From the NCBI GenBank assembly GCA_022447365.1, contig JAKVBL010000005.1:372001-436000 (forward strand): a stretch of DNA of 64,000 nt. Direction: 5' to 3'. Below the pieces are notes generated by a model. That model was not told the origin of the DNA. It did not search any database and saw only the letters and a list, made by a program, of their open reading frames with translations. Shown here one piece after another: positions 7,514-18,121 of this stretch (positions within the stretch are counted from its first letter, which is position 1; each line of letters opens with the position of its first letter). Source of the stretch: Oleiphilaceae bacterium. Lineage in GTDB: Bacteria > Pseudomonadota > Gammaproteobacteria > Pseudomonadales > Oleiphilaceae. The position numbers were made by a program, and so were the translations under genes.

Positions 7514-8446
7514 TTACTTTTTCAAAGAATCCGCGATAGACAGAACTTGAGCAACGACAGAAGCCGCTTCTGTATTCCCATCGGGTAACAATACCACAGA
7601 AGATTCTTTGGCAATCGCCTCTTTTGCTGCGATTGCTTTTTGCGCCAATTCTAATTGAATAGCTGAGCTGCCTTCATTGGTGACGGCGATATTCCCAATT
7701 TTTTGCAAAGCCGCAGCCTGCGCTTCGGCTACGCGAATAATCGCTTGCGCTTCACCTTCGGCAGTTAAGATCTGTTGTTGTTTTTCCGCTTCTGCAGCAA
7801 GAACCTGTGCTCTTTTCTCACCTTCAGCACGGTTGATTTCCGCTTGTCGATCACCTTCCGACTCTAGAATTTTAGCGCGGCGCTCACGTTCGGCACGCAT
7901 TTGCGCTTCCATACTCGACATCACGCTTTGTGGAGGAACAATGTCTTTTATCTCGTAGCGTAAAACCTGAACACCCCACGGCTCAGCCGCTTGGTTAATA
8001 GAGTTGACGATATTGGCATTGAGTTGATCACGTTCCTCAAATGTTTTATCGAGCTCTATCTTACCGATCTCTGAACGCATCGTGGTTTGCGCAAGTTGGG
8101 TCACCGCAAAGGCATAATCTTCAACACCATAAGACGCCTTATAAGGATCGAGTACTCTAAAATACAGCACACCATCTACCGTCAGAGAGATATTGTCTTT
8201 TGTGATAGCGCCTTGGCTAGGAACGTCAACAGCCTGCTCTTTCAATGAGCGATCATGCGCTACACTATCGATAAATGGTACAATCATATTGATACCAGCT
8301 TCGATCGTTCGATTATACTTACCAAAGCGCTCGACGATGTAAGCTCTGTTCTGAGGTACAAATTTGATGCCTAATTTTAAGACAATAAGGATGGCGACTA
8401 GTACAGCCGCTTGGACAGAGAAAAGGTATTCAAGAACGATATTCAT
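7514..8446 (-). CDS. SPFH/band 7 (stomatin, paraslipin-like) membrane protein
   Basis: A 310-residue protein with one N-terminal membrane anchor (about residues 8-30), an SPFH domain (about 35-205) and an alanine/glutamate-rich coiled coil (about 205-265) typical of QmcA and paraslipins. It likely forms large ring oligomers at the inner membrane with the NfeD partner encoded directly downstream. I placed the start at 8446 (MNIVLEY): AAGGA lies 11 bases upstream and the anchor begins there; a longer form from 8497 would add 17 residues without a hydrophobic or export feature. Confidence 0.9.
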   Translation of the reverse strand: MNIVLEYLFSVQAAVLVAILIVLKLGIKFVPQNRAYIVERFGKYNRTIEAGINMIVPFIDSVAHDRSLKEQAVDVPSQGAITKDNISLTVDGVLYFRVLDPYKASYGVEDYAFAVTQLAQTTMRSEIGKIELDKTFEERDQLNANIVNSINQAAEPWGVQVLRYEIKDIVPPQSVMSSMEAQMRAERERRAKILESEGDRQAEINRAEGEKRAQVLAAEAEKQQQILTAEGEAQAIIRVAEAQAAALQKIGNIAVTNEGSSAIQLELAQKAIAAKEAIAKESSVVLLPDGNTEAASVVAQVLSIADSLKK

Positions 8447-8738
8447 AGAGCGAGCAATCCTTTGTTGCGATGAGTGTAGCCAGTTTAAATATAACAATTA
8501 GGGCGCTCTGCTAAAAGGAGATTTAGGGCGCTTTTTAAAGGGAATATATTAATGGGGCTGCAGGTGATAGGCCTGCCATTGAATTTCTAATCGCTTAGCT
8601 CGAAGTACTTCTGCTTTTGTCTAAAAGCAGTAGGCAAGTTGGCACTCATTTCTTAACTTCTCATTACGCCTTTGCTTCGATATAGAACACTTCAGTCCAA
8701 TCTCGTTATACTGACTGTTCAATTCGGCAAGGACTGTC

Positions 8739-11700
8739 ATGCTCTATCTTTACCCCTCTAACAAAACTGCGAACTTGGCGACTGTGCTTGCTGAGATTAT
8801 GCGGGCAGATCCGCTCGCGGACCCATTTGAGTCCGACATCATTCTTACCCAGAGTCATGGTATGGGCGTGTGGTTGAATCAGCAGATTTCTGCAAATCAG
8901 GGTGTCTCATGCATGATCGACAGCATGATGCCCGGCGCGTTTTTATGGAGTTTGATGGATAAGCTAGATATTACTGGTGAAGAGGATGGCACCGGTGCTG
9001 TAGAGCAAAACAGCGTTCAACACTTCGAGAAGAGTAATCTGCGTTGGGAGATTTTTCGGCAATTACCCGACTTAATTGAACGCGATGAATTCCAGCCTGT
9101 GCGCCAATACATTCAAGCGCTTGTTGCACGTGAAAGTAGGTCTGAATCCGAGCAAACAGAACTCAGTCCAGCAATATTGTTTCAGGTGAGTGAATTGCTC
9201 GCTGATAATTTTGATGCTTATCAAAACTATCGGCCTGATTGGATTGATGCTTGGGAGCAGGGTGGTTTTATCGATAGTGATAAAAACTTTGGTAGTGGCA
9301 TTAACAAAGAAAGCGATGAAGCGTGGCAACGCTCACTTTGGTTGAATTTATATCCAGGTATCCCCGTAGATCAGCGACATCATCGTTCCGCACAACTGCA
9401 GTCTTTAACTAGACATCTTGCACAAAGCAGTGTAGGTAAAGCAGCACTTCCCAAACGGTTATTTATCTTTGGTTTAGCGGCTATTCCTCCTCAATGGCTA
9501 CCATTGTTTTTGGCGCTCGGGAAACACATCGATATCCATTTTTTATTTCAGAATCCGAGCAGAGCGTATTGGGCAGATATTGTGTCTGAAAAGAATGCGC
9601 TAAAAGAACAAATGAAGGTCGAACAGTCGGCTGTCATAGGTAACGAAGGTGGCGCGATTGGACAAGTCGAAGATCGGCACCCGGTTCTTGCTTCACTCGG
9701 CCAGCTAGGGAAGAACTATTTAGCGGAGTTATATCAATACGATGAAGAGAGCGGCTTAACTGAATTTGATGCCGATTTTTATACCGAGAATGATGCTCAT
9801 TCGGCGCTATGTTTGCTAAAAAACGATTTATTGCATGGACAAATCAATGCTCACGAATTTGATTCAGATGATGAATCTATTCGGTTTGCGAGCTGTCATT
9901 CAAAGCTGCGTGAACTTGAAAGTCTGCGTGACTATCTATTAAGCGCTTTTGATAAAGACTCGAGCTTAAGTTCCAAAGACGTCATCGTAATGGCCCCTGA
10001 CATTCAGTCATATGGGCCCTTAGTGCATGCCGTATTTGGCGAGCCGATAAAAAATAAAGCGGGCCAAACCCAACGTATTCAGTATGGCATATCTGATCAT
10101 GCATTAAGTTTCGAGCAGCCACTTTTAGAGTCTTTGATTAAAGTGCTTAGTTTTGATCAATCACGACTTGGCGTTGATGAGTTCTTAGAGTTAATGAGCG
10201 TCGAAGCCGTGCGTTCGCGCTTTGAGATGGATGATGCTCAATTAGAATGCTTGCAGCATTTGGTACGTTCCTTAAATGTGCGTTGGGGTTTGTCTGAAAA
10301 ACATAGAGATCAAGTGTCTGGTGGTGAGCAAACAGGTAGCAATAATACTTGGTTGCAAGGTATTCAGCGTGCGCTCAAATCATATCTCCTAGGTGATATG
10401 CCCGCGTTGAAAGTAGAGCAAGACTTTGTCCCGATTTCGCTAAGAACACGTGAGTCGCAAGACTTAGTGGGCATGCTAGCAAGTATTATTGATTTGATTG
10501 AAGACTGTATGTCAGTGCTTTCTGGTAAACAGTCAACGATGATATGGATGAATCGAGTTCAAGCTATTTGGCAACAATGGTTTGATTTGAATATCGTAGA
10601 CGAGTCAGTACAGCGCTTAATCGATCGCGCCTTAGATAGCTGCCGCGAGCAAGTCATGTTGACCCAATTTGATCAGACTATTCCGTTCTCGATTATTCGC
10701 GGAATCCTTCAAACTGAACTTGATAAAGAGAAAGTGAGTCAGCGTTTTCTGGCTGGGCGCATGAACTTCTGCAACTTGATGCCAATGCGTACTGTTCCGT
10801 TTCGTTTGGTGTGTTTGCTCGGTATGAATGAGGGTGAATATCCGCGGCATGATTTAAATCAAAGCTTCGACTTAATTGCGCAATATCCTAAACGTCGTGG
10901 AGATCGATCTCGCCGTTTTGATGATCGCTATATGTTTTTAGAGGCCATATTGGCTGCGCAAGATCGTTTGTATATTTCGTATCAGGGCAAGCATGCGAAA
11001 GATAATAGCGAACGCTTCCCATCGGTTTTGGTAAGTGAATTACAGGATGCACTTGTACGTACGTTTACAGATGGTTCAGAACAAAGTGAAGAGCAATTTT
11101 TAAACGCCTTGAGCCTTGAGCATCGGCTTCAACCTTTCCATCGTTCGTATTTTGAAAGTACTTCGGAGACACCCAGCTTCTCTAATCTTTGGCGATCGTT
11201 ATACCTTGAATCTGCTGACCAAATTGCTCCGATTATCTTGGATGAGGCGGCCGAACAAATTGATATGTTTAGCACGCCACAAACCAGTGATGTGAACGTT
11301 GATGCGTCACCAGAACCTAGTGCTTCGAGATTTATTGCGCAAATAAAAGACGCAGGCCACTGCACTTTACGCGATTGGGAACAAGCTTTTGCAAGCCCTT
11401 TACTGCATTACTATCGTACACAGTTAGGCCTTACAAAGACGTACGCTGAGGAGGTGGTGGAAGCAATCGAGCCCTTTGATTTGTTTGGCTTAGACGCTTA
11501 TAAAGTGGCGCAAGAGCTAGCGCCATTTTGGCTACACGATCGAGCAGAGGATGAAGCACGTAAACAAAAAGAATTGGCCTTGCTTGGACGACTACCACAA
11601 GGCTTAGTTGCTGAGTTAAAACTCGACAGTCTCAAATCTAGTTATGGAAATTTTATCGAGCGCATTGCTAAGGCTTCATGCGACGATGAGGCTAGCAAAG

Positions 11701-12353
11701 TTATTCCTTATTCATTTGAGTTAACGTTACCGGAAAACCTAACTGGCAGCTCAATGCAGGGAGATGTGTTCTTAGCCCCCGAGACTGCCATCGATGTGCG
11801 ATTTGGAAAGTACTGTCATAAATGGATATTCGGTGCTTGGGCAAAACACGTGGCTTGGAATGCACATGTGCATTCAGGCAACGACGTTTCTAAGAATAAA
11901 GCTAGCGCTGAAAATAATCCGACCAGTCTTCCCCTAAAAACAACGAACATCTGGCGTAAGGGCCAAATTGTGTTCCCAGCCTTAACTGCGGAGCAAGCTG
12001 GCACCTACTTGAGCGAGCTTGTGCAATGCCTTGTGCAATTCTCAAATAGCCCATTGCCGTTTCTTCCTGAGCAGGCTTACAAGCTAGCGTTTGCGTATTT
12101 TGATAGTTCCGAAAAAGCTTATAACGAATGCGAGCTCGGTAATGAGTCTGCGTTGGTATGGAATCGTTTAGGCGAGTTGAGTGAGGACACAGAGCTAGGC
12201 AAATTTATTCCAGAGCCAGATGAGTATGTGTTGATGCAGCAAATTCTGCGTCATGCGCCGGTTAAAAAATCTCGTAGCAAAAAGAAAGATGATGATTCTG
12301 ACATTGCGGCCAATGATGACGTTGAACGTATTACGGTAGAGGAGGATCGATAA
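8739..12353 (+). CDS. recC: Exodeoxyribonuclease V subunit gamma (RecC)
   Basis: First gene of recCBD. RecC holds the complex together, splits the duplex and recognises Chi during double-strand break repair. The 1204-residue protein is somewhat longer than E. coli RecC (about 1120). The N-terminus has the RecC pattern of an inactive helicase core (TQSHGMGVWLNQQI; later CLLGMNEGEYPR and SYQGKHAKDNSERFPS), without a Walker A, as expected. The C-terminal tail is lysine-rich. The stop overlaps the recB ATG by one base (TAATG), so translation is coupled. There is no ptrA gene between recC and recB, unlike in E. coli. Confidence 0.96.
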   Translation: MLYLYPSNKTANLATVLAEIMRADPLADPFESDIILTQSHGMGVWLNQQISANQGVSCMIDSMMPGAFLWSLMDKLDITGEEDGTGAVEQNSVQHFEKSNLRWEIFRQLPDLIERDEFQPVRQYIQALVARESRSESEQTELSPAILFQVSELLADNFDAYQNYRPDWIDAWEQGGFIDSDKNFGSGINKESDEAWQRSLWLNLYPGIPVDQRHHRSAQLQSLTRHLAQSSVGKAALPKRLFIFGLAAIPPQWLPLFLALGKHIDIHFLFQNPSRAYWADIVSEKNALKEQMKVEQSAVIGNEGGAIGQVEDRHPVLASLGQLGKNYLAELYQYDEESGLTEFDADFYTENDAHSALCLLKNDLLHGQINAHEFDSDDESIRFASCHSKLRELESLRDYLLSAFDKDSSLSSKDVIVMAPDIQSYGPLVHAVFGEPIKNKAGQTQRIQYGISDHALSFEQPLLESLIKVLSFDQSRLGVDEFLELMSVEAVRSRFEMDDAQLECLQHLVRSLNVRWGLSEKHRDQVSGGEQTGSNNTWLQGIQRALKSYLLGDMPALKVEQDFVPISLRTRESQDLVGMLASIIDLIEDCMSVLSGKQSTMIWMNRVQAIWQQWFDLNIVDESVQRLIDRALDSCREQVMLTQFDQTIPFSIIRGILQTELDKEKVSQRFLAGRMNFCNLMPMRTVPFRLVCLLGMNEGEYPRHDLNQSFDLIAQYPKRRGDRSRRFDDRYMFLEAILAAQDRLYISYQGKHAKDNSERFPSVLVSELQDALVRTFTDGSEQSEEQFLNALSLEHRLQPFHRSYFESTSETPSFSNLWRSLYLESADQIAPIILDEAAEQIDMFSTPQTSDVNVDASPEPSASRFIAQIKDAGHCTLRDWEQAFASPLLHYYRTQLGLTKTYAEEVVEAIEPFDLFGLDAYKVAQELAPFWLHDRAEDEARKQKELALLGRLPQGLVAELKLDSLKSSYGNFIERIAKASCDDEASKVIPYSFELTLPENLTGSSMQGDVFLAPETAIDVRFGKYCHKWIFGAWAKHVAWNAHVHSGNDVSKNKASAENNPTSLPLKTTNIWRKGQIVFPALTAEQAGTYLSELVQCLVQFSNSPLPFLPEQAYKLAFAYFDSSEKAYNECELGNESALVWNRLGELSEDTELGKFIPEPDEYVLMQQILRHAPVKKSRSKKKDDDSDIAANDDVERITVEEDR

Positions 12354-15300
12354 TGAATGAGACTCCAATGAACTCATTAGCGCCAGAAACACTAGATCTA
12401 AATACCTTTCCTTTAGAGGGACTTACCTTAATTGAAGCGAGTGCAGGCACGGGTAAAACCTATGCCTTGTCGAATTTGGTTCTGCGTTACATTCTCGAGA
12501 AAAACTATCAGATAGAGCAGATCTTGATAGTGACGTTTACCGATGCCGCGACACAAGAACTCCGTGTTCGGGTGCGGGCGAATATTGTTCAGTACATTAA
12601 GTATCTTGAGCGTTTAATTGAGTTTTATGATGAGCTGGAAGTCGATAGTGATGGCAGTAGTGAAGCAGTAAGTGAGAGCAGATCAGATATAGATGCTGCG
12701 CAATTAGAGTCGCTTATTCCTGACGCTTTAGCGCGCAATATTATTGGCCGCTTGGATAATCTAAACCAAAGCTTATTGGCTTTAAAAATCGCCGAACAGA
12801 GTATCGATCTTGCCGAGATTCATACGATTCACGGTTTCTGTCAAAAGGTCGGGCGCGACAATTCAGTGCTTTTGAATGTTCCTTCGAACCAAGAGCTTAA
12901 AGAAGACCTTAAGCCAATGCGTTTAGAGGTTTGTCAGGATGTTTGGCGTAGTGAAATTTTAAAACTGAAGCCAAGCGTGTTGCGCTATGTGCTAAACAAT
13001 TGGGGTAACCCAGCTACATTACTGTCGGCACTTTCTGTGTTCAGCTCGCGTATTCCAGAACGTATCTATCCAGCAGTGAGTTTTGATGACGATGGACTAT
13101 CTCCCATACGTCAATGGCAAGATGATTATGCGCAAATAGGACAGTGGGTTGAAGATTTAAAAACCTTAGTTCTGGTGCATATTGATGATGTGACGAAGTT
13201 AGTCGGGGAGTCTGACCTCACTCGTCTCAACAACAAATTAACTTGGCTAAATAAAATTAGATCTTGGGCGGAAGATAGTGCGAGTGGTCTGCCAGATAGC
13301 TCCCTTAAGTTTGATAAATTCTTCGAAAGTCATCTTCCTAGTGAAACGAAAAAGGGCAAGCAACCACCCGAGCATGCTTTTTTTGTATTTCTAGAAAAAC
13401 ACTTTGTAAACGAACCCGCAGACCCGAAACCAATATTTGTTCAGGCAGTGTTTAAGCAGATAAATGAGATATTTGAGGCGCGCAAACGTTCTGAACAAAT
13501 ACTCGATTTTGATGATCTTATTTTGCAGCTCAAGCAGGCGACAGATGATGAGCATCTAGCGAAGAAATTAACGCTTAGTTTGCGCAAGCAATATCAGGTA
13601 GCTTTGATTGATGAATTCCAAGATACCGACGCGAATCAGTACCCTATATTTTCTCGCTTATTCGGCACAGAGTGCACGAACAATGATTTAGATATTGCTC
13701 CATCACTTGTATTAATCGGCGACCCAAAACAAGCGATTTATGGTTTTCGTGGTGGTGATATGGCGACCTATCTGCGTGCGAAGCATGATGTAGAAAACGC
13801 TGAGCTCGGTAGTGTATTTACCATGGATAAGAACTGGCGTTCATCGACAGAAATGGTGTCCAGTTTAAATGCCTTGTTTGGTGCACATAGCAATCCATTT
13901 CTTGAAAAAGAGATTCCCTATATTCATGTCGATGCCGCAAAGGGCTCGTCAGAAACACCTTTTGGCAGTGCCTTACGATATTCTGAAGTTGAGGCATTTG
14001 ATGAAGAGGGGAAGGCTTTATCAAAGGCTGACATATCGGATAGCTTAAGCTTGTTGTTGGCTTCGCAAGTATGCGAAGTACTCAATGATAAAACGCTAGG
14101 ACTGAATAGCTCTGACTTAGCGATACTTGTGCGCACTAAAAATGAAGCGCGACAAGTGAAGCAGGTGCTAGCGCAGGTCGGTGTTAAGTCTTGCTTTGAT
14201 GACGATGCTTCTGTGTTTGAAAGTGCGGAGGCTATGTCTTTGGCATTTTTGTTAGAGGCAGCGCAAAACCCAACAAAGACGCGCGCGATACGTTCTGTAC
14301 TGCAAGATCCATTTTGGCAGGTAACAGATGCCGAGCTGTCTCGCATCACAGAGGATGAGTTTGCTTTACAGACATGGGTAGACCGTTTTCAGAATCTACA
14401 ACATCATTGGCAGCGTTTTGGTGTGCTTAGCATGGTGCGCTTAGCCATTGATGAGTTTTCAATTCTAAAGCATTGGCATAACGCGGCGACGTCACAGGAC
14501 ACTGTAACGCTAGATTGGGAGCGCAGCCTAACTAACATCAGTCAGTTAGCTGAACTTTTACAAGAAAAAGCACGCACATTGCGATCAGAAAGCGCCTTGT
14601 TACGTTGGTATTGGCAGTGCATTGGGCAGACTGCGCAGCCATCAGCCGAAAAACTCGCGACGCATCAGCTTCGTTTAGAAAGCGACGAGGCCTTGGTTCG
14701 TATCGTGACGATTCATAAGTCAAAGGGCTTGGAATACCCAATTGTGTTTTTACCGTTTCTGTTTACGACAAGAGATGCGCAACAGGCTTGGTTCTATGAT
14801 GAGGCTGGACGTTTATGTTTAGCATTAGAGCCGAACGAGCAACAGCAAACAGCGGCTGATCGAGAGCGTTTAGCGGAAGAAATGCGTTTACTATATGTCG
14901 CTTTAACGCGCGCACAATATCATTGTTATATCGGCACCGCGGAGTTTAGTGGGAGTCGATCACCCAAAATGTACTCCACTGCGCTTGGTTATTTGTTATC
15001 ACAGGGCCAGTTACCCGATGATCTTGAAAAAGGATGGCTGCAAGACGCAATCTCTCGTTTTACGAAGCACACTGATTTTTCTACTTCATATCAATATCTC
15101 ACGTTTGAAGAAGTACACGCGCTCAATCGCTCGAGTCGATTGTTGATTGATCAAAGTTCTCAATCGGCTTCTGAGCTCTCAGACGAGTTATTCGCTCCTC
15201 AATTAAAACAATCATGGAAGGTCCAAAGCTTTACCGGATTGCTTAATGAGCACAGAGCACTAAACCCGCATAGTGAGCATACTCATCGATCAATGGATGA

Positions 15301-16108
15301 TCTCGGCGAAGCCCCGCCAGCTAACGCGATTGATATTATGAATTTCCCCAAGGGTAGTCAGGCAGGTACTTTCTTGCACCGCTTATTCGAGGATATTGAA
15401 TTCGCAACGGGCGAGCTAAACACCAATGTCCCAGCCACTAATTTAGAAGAGCACATCTGTAATTTGTTGCAGCAGTATGCCTTAGTGCCAGAGCGGCATG
15501 AACAAGCATGGGCGGCTTATCTCGAGCAATGGGTTCAACAAGTGCTTGCGCTGCCGCTGATAGAAATCGGCAGCGCTTCTGGAGCATCAATTGCTTTAGC
15601 ACAATTAGACGAAAACGATTATCGCGTTGAAGCCGAGTTTTATTTCTCGGTAGATGATTTCTCTTTGTCGAACTTTAATTCGCTACTTCGTCAGTACAAT
15701 CCGAATGCAGACGCTTTGAGTTTTGAAGCATTCGAAGGGCATATTAAAGGGGCGATCGACTTATTGTTCCGAGCGCAAGACGCTTATTTTGTGCTGGATT
15801 ATAAATCGAATCATCTTGGTTTTAGCGCAGACAACTACACGCACCACAAACTAGAAGAAGCGATCAATGAGCATCGTTATGATGTGCAATACCTTCTGTA
15901 CAGTTTAGCCATTCATCGTCTGTTAAAAGCAAGAATGGGAGGTGCCTATAACTATGAGGCACATTTTGGTGGTGTAGTGTATTTGTTTTTAAGAGGACTT
16001 GGTTTAGACGCAGATGGTGATAAACCAGCGGGCGTTTACTTTATAAAGCCAGAACAGAGTTTGATTGAGGGTCTAGATCAGCTTTTTACTGATGGAGGTG
16101 CTCAATGA
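12353..16108 (+). CDS. recB: Exodeoxyribonuclease V subunit beta (RecB)
   Basis: A 1251-residue helicase-nuclease of the RecBCD complex: 3'-5' SF1 helicase plus the only nuclease site. Walker A is at residues 29-37 (EASAGTGKT), Walker B in LIDEFQDTD, and motif VTIHKSKGLEYP is clear. The nuclease centre is complete: D1136 in GAIDLLF, D1149 and K1151 in DYKSN, with the same 13- and 2-residue spacing as the E. coli catalytic residues. It overlaps recC by one base and recD by four (ATGA). A later in-frame ATG six codons in could also start it. Confidence 0.97.
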   Translation: MNETPMNSLAPETLDLNTFPLEGLTLIEASAGTGKTYALSNLVLRYILEKNYQIEQILIVTFTDAATQELRVRVRANIVQYIKYLERLIEFYDELEVDSDGSSEAVSESRSDIDAAQLESLIPDALARNIIGRLDNLNQSLLALKIAEQSIDLAEIHTIHGFCQKVGRDNSVLLNVPSNQELKEDLKPMRLEVCQDVWRSEILKLKPSVLRYVLNNWGNPATLLSALSVFSSRIPERIYPAVSFDDDGLSPIRQWQDDYAQIGQWVEDLKTLVLVHIDDVTKLVGESDLTRLNNKLTWLNKIRSWAEDSASGLPDSSLKFDKFFESHLPSETKKGKQPPEHAFFVFLEKHFVNEPADPKPIFVQAVFKQINEIFEARKRSEQILDFDDLILQLKQATDDEHLAKKLTLSLRKQYQVALIDEFQDTDANQYPIFSRLFGTECTNNDLDIAPSLVLIGDPKQAIYGFRGGDMATYLRAKHDVENAELGSVFTMDKNWRSSTEMVSSLNALFGAHSNPFLEKEIPYIHVDAAKGSSETPFGSALRYSEVEAFDEEGKALSKADISDSLSLLLASQVCEVLNDKTLGLNSSDLAILVRTKNEARQVKQVLAQVGVKSCFDDDASVFESAEAMSLAFLLEAAQNPTKTRAIRSVLQDPFWQVTDAELSRITEDEFALQTWVDRFQNLQHHWQRFGVLSMVRLAIDEFSILKHWHNAATSQDTVTLDWERSLTNISQLAELLQEKARTLRSESALLRWYWQCIGQTAQPSAEKLATHQLRLESDEALVRIVTIHKSKGLEYPIVFLPFLFTTRDAQQAWFYDEAGRLCLALEPNEQQQTAADRERLAEEMRLLYVALTRAQYHCYIGTAEFSGSRSPKMYSTALGYLLSQGQLPDDLEKGWLQDAISRFTKHTDFSTSYQYLTFEEVHALNRSSRLLIDQSSQSASELSDELFAPQLKQSWKVQSFTGLLNEHRALNPHSEHTHRSMDDLGEAPPANAIDIMNFPKGSQAGTFLHRLFEDIEFATGELNTNVPATNLEEHICNLLQQYALVPERHEQAWAAYLEQWVQQVLALPLIEIGSASGASIALAQLDENDYRVEAEFYFSVDDFSLSNFNSLLRQYNPNADALSFEAFEGHIKGAIDLLFRAQDAYFVLDYKSNHLGFSADNYTHHKLEEAINEHRYDVQYLLYSLAIHRLLKARMGGAYNYEAHFGGVVYLFLRGLGLDADGDKPAGVYFIKPEQSLIEGLDQLFTDGGAQ

Positions 16109-18063
16109 GTCTTCCATCAAACATTTCTCAGCGTTTACGTTTCTTAAAGCAGAGTTTACGTCGCGGAGAGTCCTTGGTGTCGTGGATTGATTTTTATGCG
16201 GCAGACGCAGCATTAAACGAAGTGCTGAGCGGAAGTGATTCTGAGCTGCCATCAACACTGCTCGAAGTGGTTTTTGATTTAGCTTTAGTTTTGTCTTATG
16301 CATCAGGTCTTGGCAAACAGTGTGTCAAGCTTGATGAACTAGATGAGTATTTATCTTTAACGGTGTTTCACCGTGATCAAAGTTTGATGACTTCGACGCA
16401 AGCCTTGCCCGAATCGATCTTAAGTTCAGGCGAGGGCTCAAGTGTTTTCGTTAAAGTTCTCAACGATGAAGCGGAGCTCTATTTGCGTCGTCTCTGGAAT
16501 CTCTGTGATAAAACTGAACGCTGGTTGTCGGGCCAACTATCGTCAAACATATCCTCTGATGTGGATCCTAATGAATCTATTGATTTAGCTCGCGGTAAGG
16601 AGGCATTGAATGCCTTATTTCCTGACTTAGATTCTACTGACATTGATTATCAAGTTTGGGCGGTTGCGCAATCACTTCTTTCAAATCTTGTGCTGGTGAG
16701 TGGTGGGCCCGGTACGGGTAAAACGACAACGGCTGCAAAAATTATCTTAGCGCGTTTGTCTGCAGAGAAGTGCATAGAGAGGGCCATAGAGAAGGGCATA
16801 GAAAGTAGGCGTGCGTCATCGACGGTTTGCTTGGCACCTACTGGCAAGGCTGCACAACGCTTAGCATCGTCGCTAAGTTCTCAAGCTGAATCCTTATTGT
16901 CTAGCTTGCCGTTTGAAGAAGACTTGATTCAACACTTACGCTCTGCACTGCCAAAACGGGGTAAAACCGTTCATCGATATTTGATTGAAAACGATGTGTC
17001 GATGAGCGACTTTGATGACGATGACTACCTCAGTGATAACGAACGTTTGTTTGGCAAGCTCGAAACCTCAGCGATTCCAAATGTGCTCGTAATTGATGAA
17101 TCTTCAATGATTGATTTAGCTTTAATGGAGCGTTTAAGCACGATTTTGCATCCGCAAACGTGCGTAGTGCTGTTGGGTGATCATTATCAGCTGCCTGCGG
17201 TGGAAGCTGGCGATGTTTTTGCGCGTTGGGTAAAACGCTGTAAGCGTAATGCCATATCTGCTGAGCAGTTAGGGCAGCTAATTCACCTACTGCCGTTTGA
17301 TATGAATGTTGAACCATCGGAGTCTGAACAGATCAATCCTCTCGTGACATTGCAAAAGAGCTATCGTTTTCACGGTGCTTTAGCGGATGTTGCGCGCCTT
17401 ATTCGTGATGAGCCAGTAGAGGCTTTGCGTCATTTCCTTACAACGAACACTGACGAAGCTATTAGGTACCACTGGGTTGAGGGCAGAGCCCAGCAAGAAC
17501 TCGGTGCGTTGATGGCTCATTATCAAGACTTTGTAGAGCTCGCTGAAACAAAAGCCTCATTGGCTGAACTGCAAAAATGCTTCGATCAGTTCCAAATTCT
17601 TTGTTCAACGAGACAGGGGCCTTTAGGGACGGATCAGCTCAACGAGGCCGTTCACACAAAAGCACAGAGTCGATTTTCATCAAGCCGCACTGGTGTGTAT
17701 CACGGTATGCCGATTATGTTGGAGCGTAATTATCCAAAACTCGATTTGTACAATGGAGACTTGGGTTTTTATATCGAAAACGTAAATCAAAACCACGAAA
17801 GCCAGTTTGTTGCGATGTTTTACCGAGGTGGGGAAGGACGCGACATCACAGTATTGCCCTCGCAGATTGATAAGTACGATCTGGCATATGCGATGACAGT
17901 GCATAAAAGTCAGGGCTCAGAATATGATCACGTTGGTGTGGTGCTTGCGCCATATGCGCCAGAGTTACTGACCCGCGCCTTGTTATATACCGCTGTGACG
18001 CGTGCGAAGCAGAAATGCACGCTGTATCTTAATGATGAGTCATTGGATAGATTAATGAATTAA
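16105..18063 (+). CDS. recD: Exodeoxyribonuclease V subunit alpha (RecD)
   Basis: The 5'-3' SF1B helicase of RecBCD. Walker A GGPGTGKT at residues 200-207, Walker B VIDESSMID, then LLGDHYQLPAV and the C-terminal motif TVHKSQGSEYD are all present. 652 residues against about 608 in E. coli; the excess is mainly in the N-terminal domain and in an insert after Walker A. ATGA overlap with recB shows translational coupling; the operon ends here, followed by a short palindromic element at 18069-18096 rather than a classical T-tailed terminator. Confidence 0.97.
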   Translation: MSLPSNISQRLRFLKQSLRRGESLVSWIDFYAADAALNEVLSGSDSELPSTLLEVVFDLALVLSYASGLGKQCVKLDELDEYLSLTVFHRDQSLMTSTQALPESILSSGEGSSVFVKVLNDEAELYLRRLWNLCDKTERWLSGQLSSNISSDVDPNESIDLARGKEALNALFPDLDSTDIDYQVWAVAQSLLSNLVLVSGGPGTGKTTTAAKIILARLSAEKCIERAIEKGIESRRASSTVCLAPTGKAAQRLASSLSSQAESLLSSLPFEEDLIQHLRSALPKRGKTVHRYLIENDVSMSDFDDDDYLSDNERLFGKLETSAIPNVLVIDESSMIDLALMERLSTILHPQTCVVLLGDHYQLPAVEAGDVFARWVKRCKRNAISAEQLGQLIHLLPFDMNVEPSESEQINPLVTLQKSYRFHGALADVARLIRDEPVEALRHFLTTNTDEAIRYHWVEGRAQQELGALMAHYQDFVELAETKASLAELQKCFDQFQILCSTRQGPLGTDQLNEAVHTKAQSRFSSSRTGVYHGMPIMLERNYPKLDLYNGDLGFYIENVNQNHESQFVAMFYRGGEGRDITVLPSQIDKYDLAYAMTVHKSQGSEYDHVGVVLAPYAPELLTRALLYTAVTRAKQKCTLYLNDESLDRLMN

Positions 18064-18068
18064 ATATT

Positions 18069-18096
18069 GGGGTCGGAGTAAAAGTACTCTGACCCC
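18069..18096. repeat. REP-like palindrome (GGGGTCRGAGTA type)
   Basis: GGGGTCGGAGTA at 18069-18080, loop AAAG, TACTCTGACCCC at 18085-18096; the arms pair except for a G-T wobble. The sequence GGGGTCAGAGTA recurs in extragenic REP-like elements of many gammaproteobacteria, as far as I recall in connection with REP-associated tyrosine transposases. It sits between the convergent recD and the secreted-protein gene and may serve as a transcription stop. Only one copy is seen in the window. Confidence 0.55.
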
Positions 18097-18121
18097 GGAA
18101 ATTATGGTCCCCGTCAGCCGA

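Noticed and set aside
13924..14349. 141-codon frame opposite recB
   Set aside because: Shadow of recB; Ser/Ala-rich composition from antisense codons, no start signal.
8739..18063. Defence island around recBCD
   Set aside because: recBCD is a housekeeping repair operon; no restriction, CRISPR, toxin or retron genes are near.
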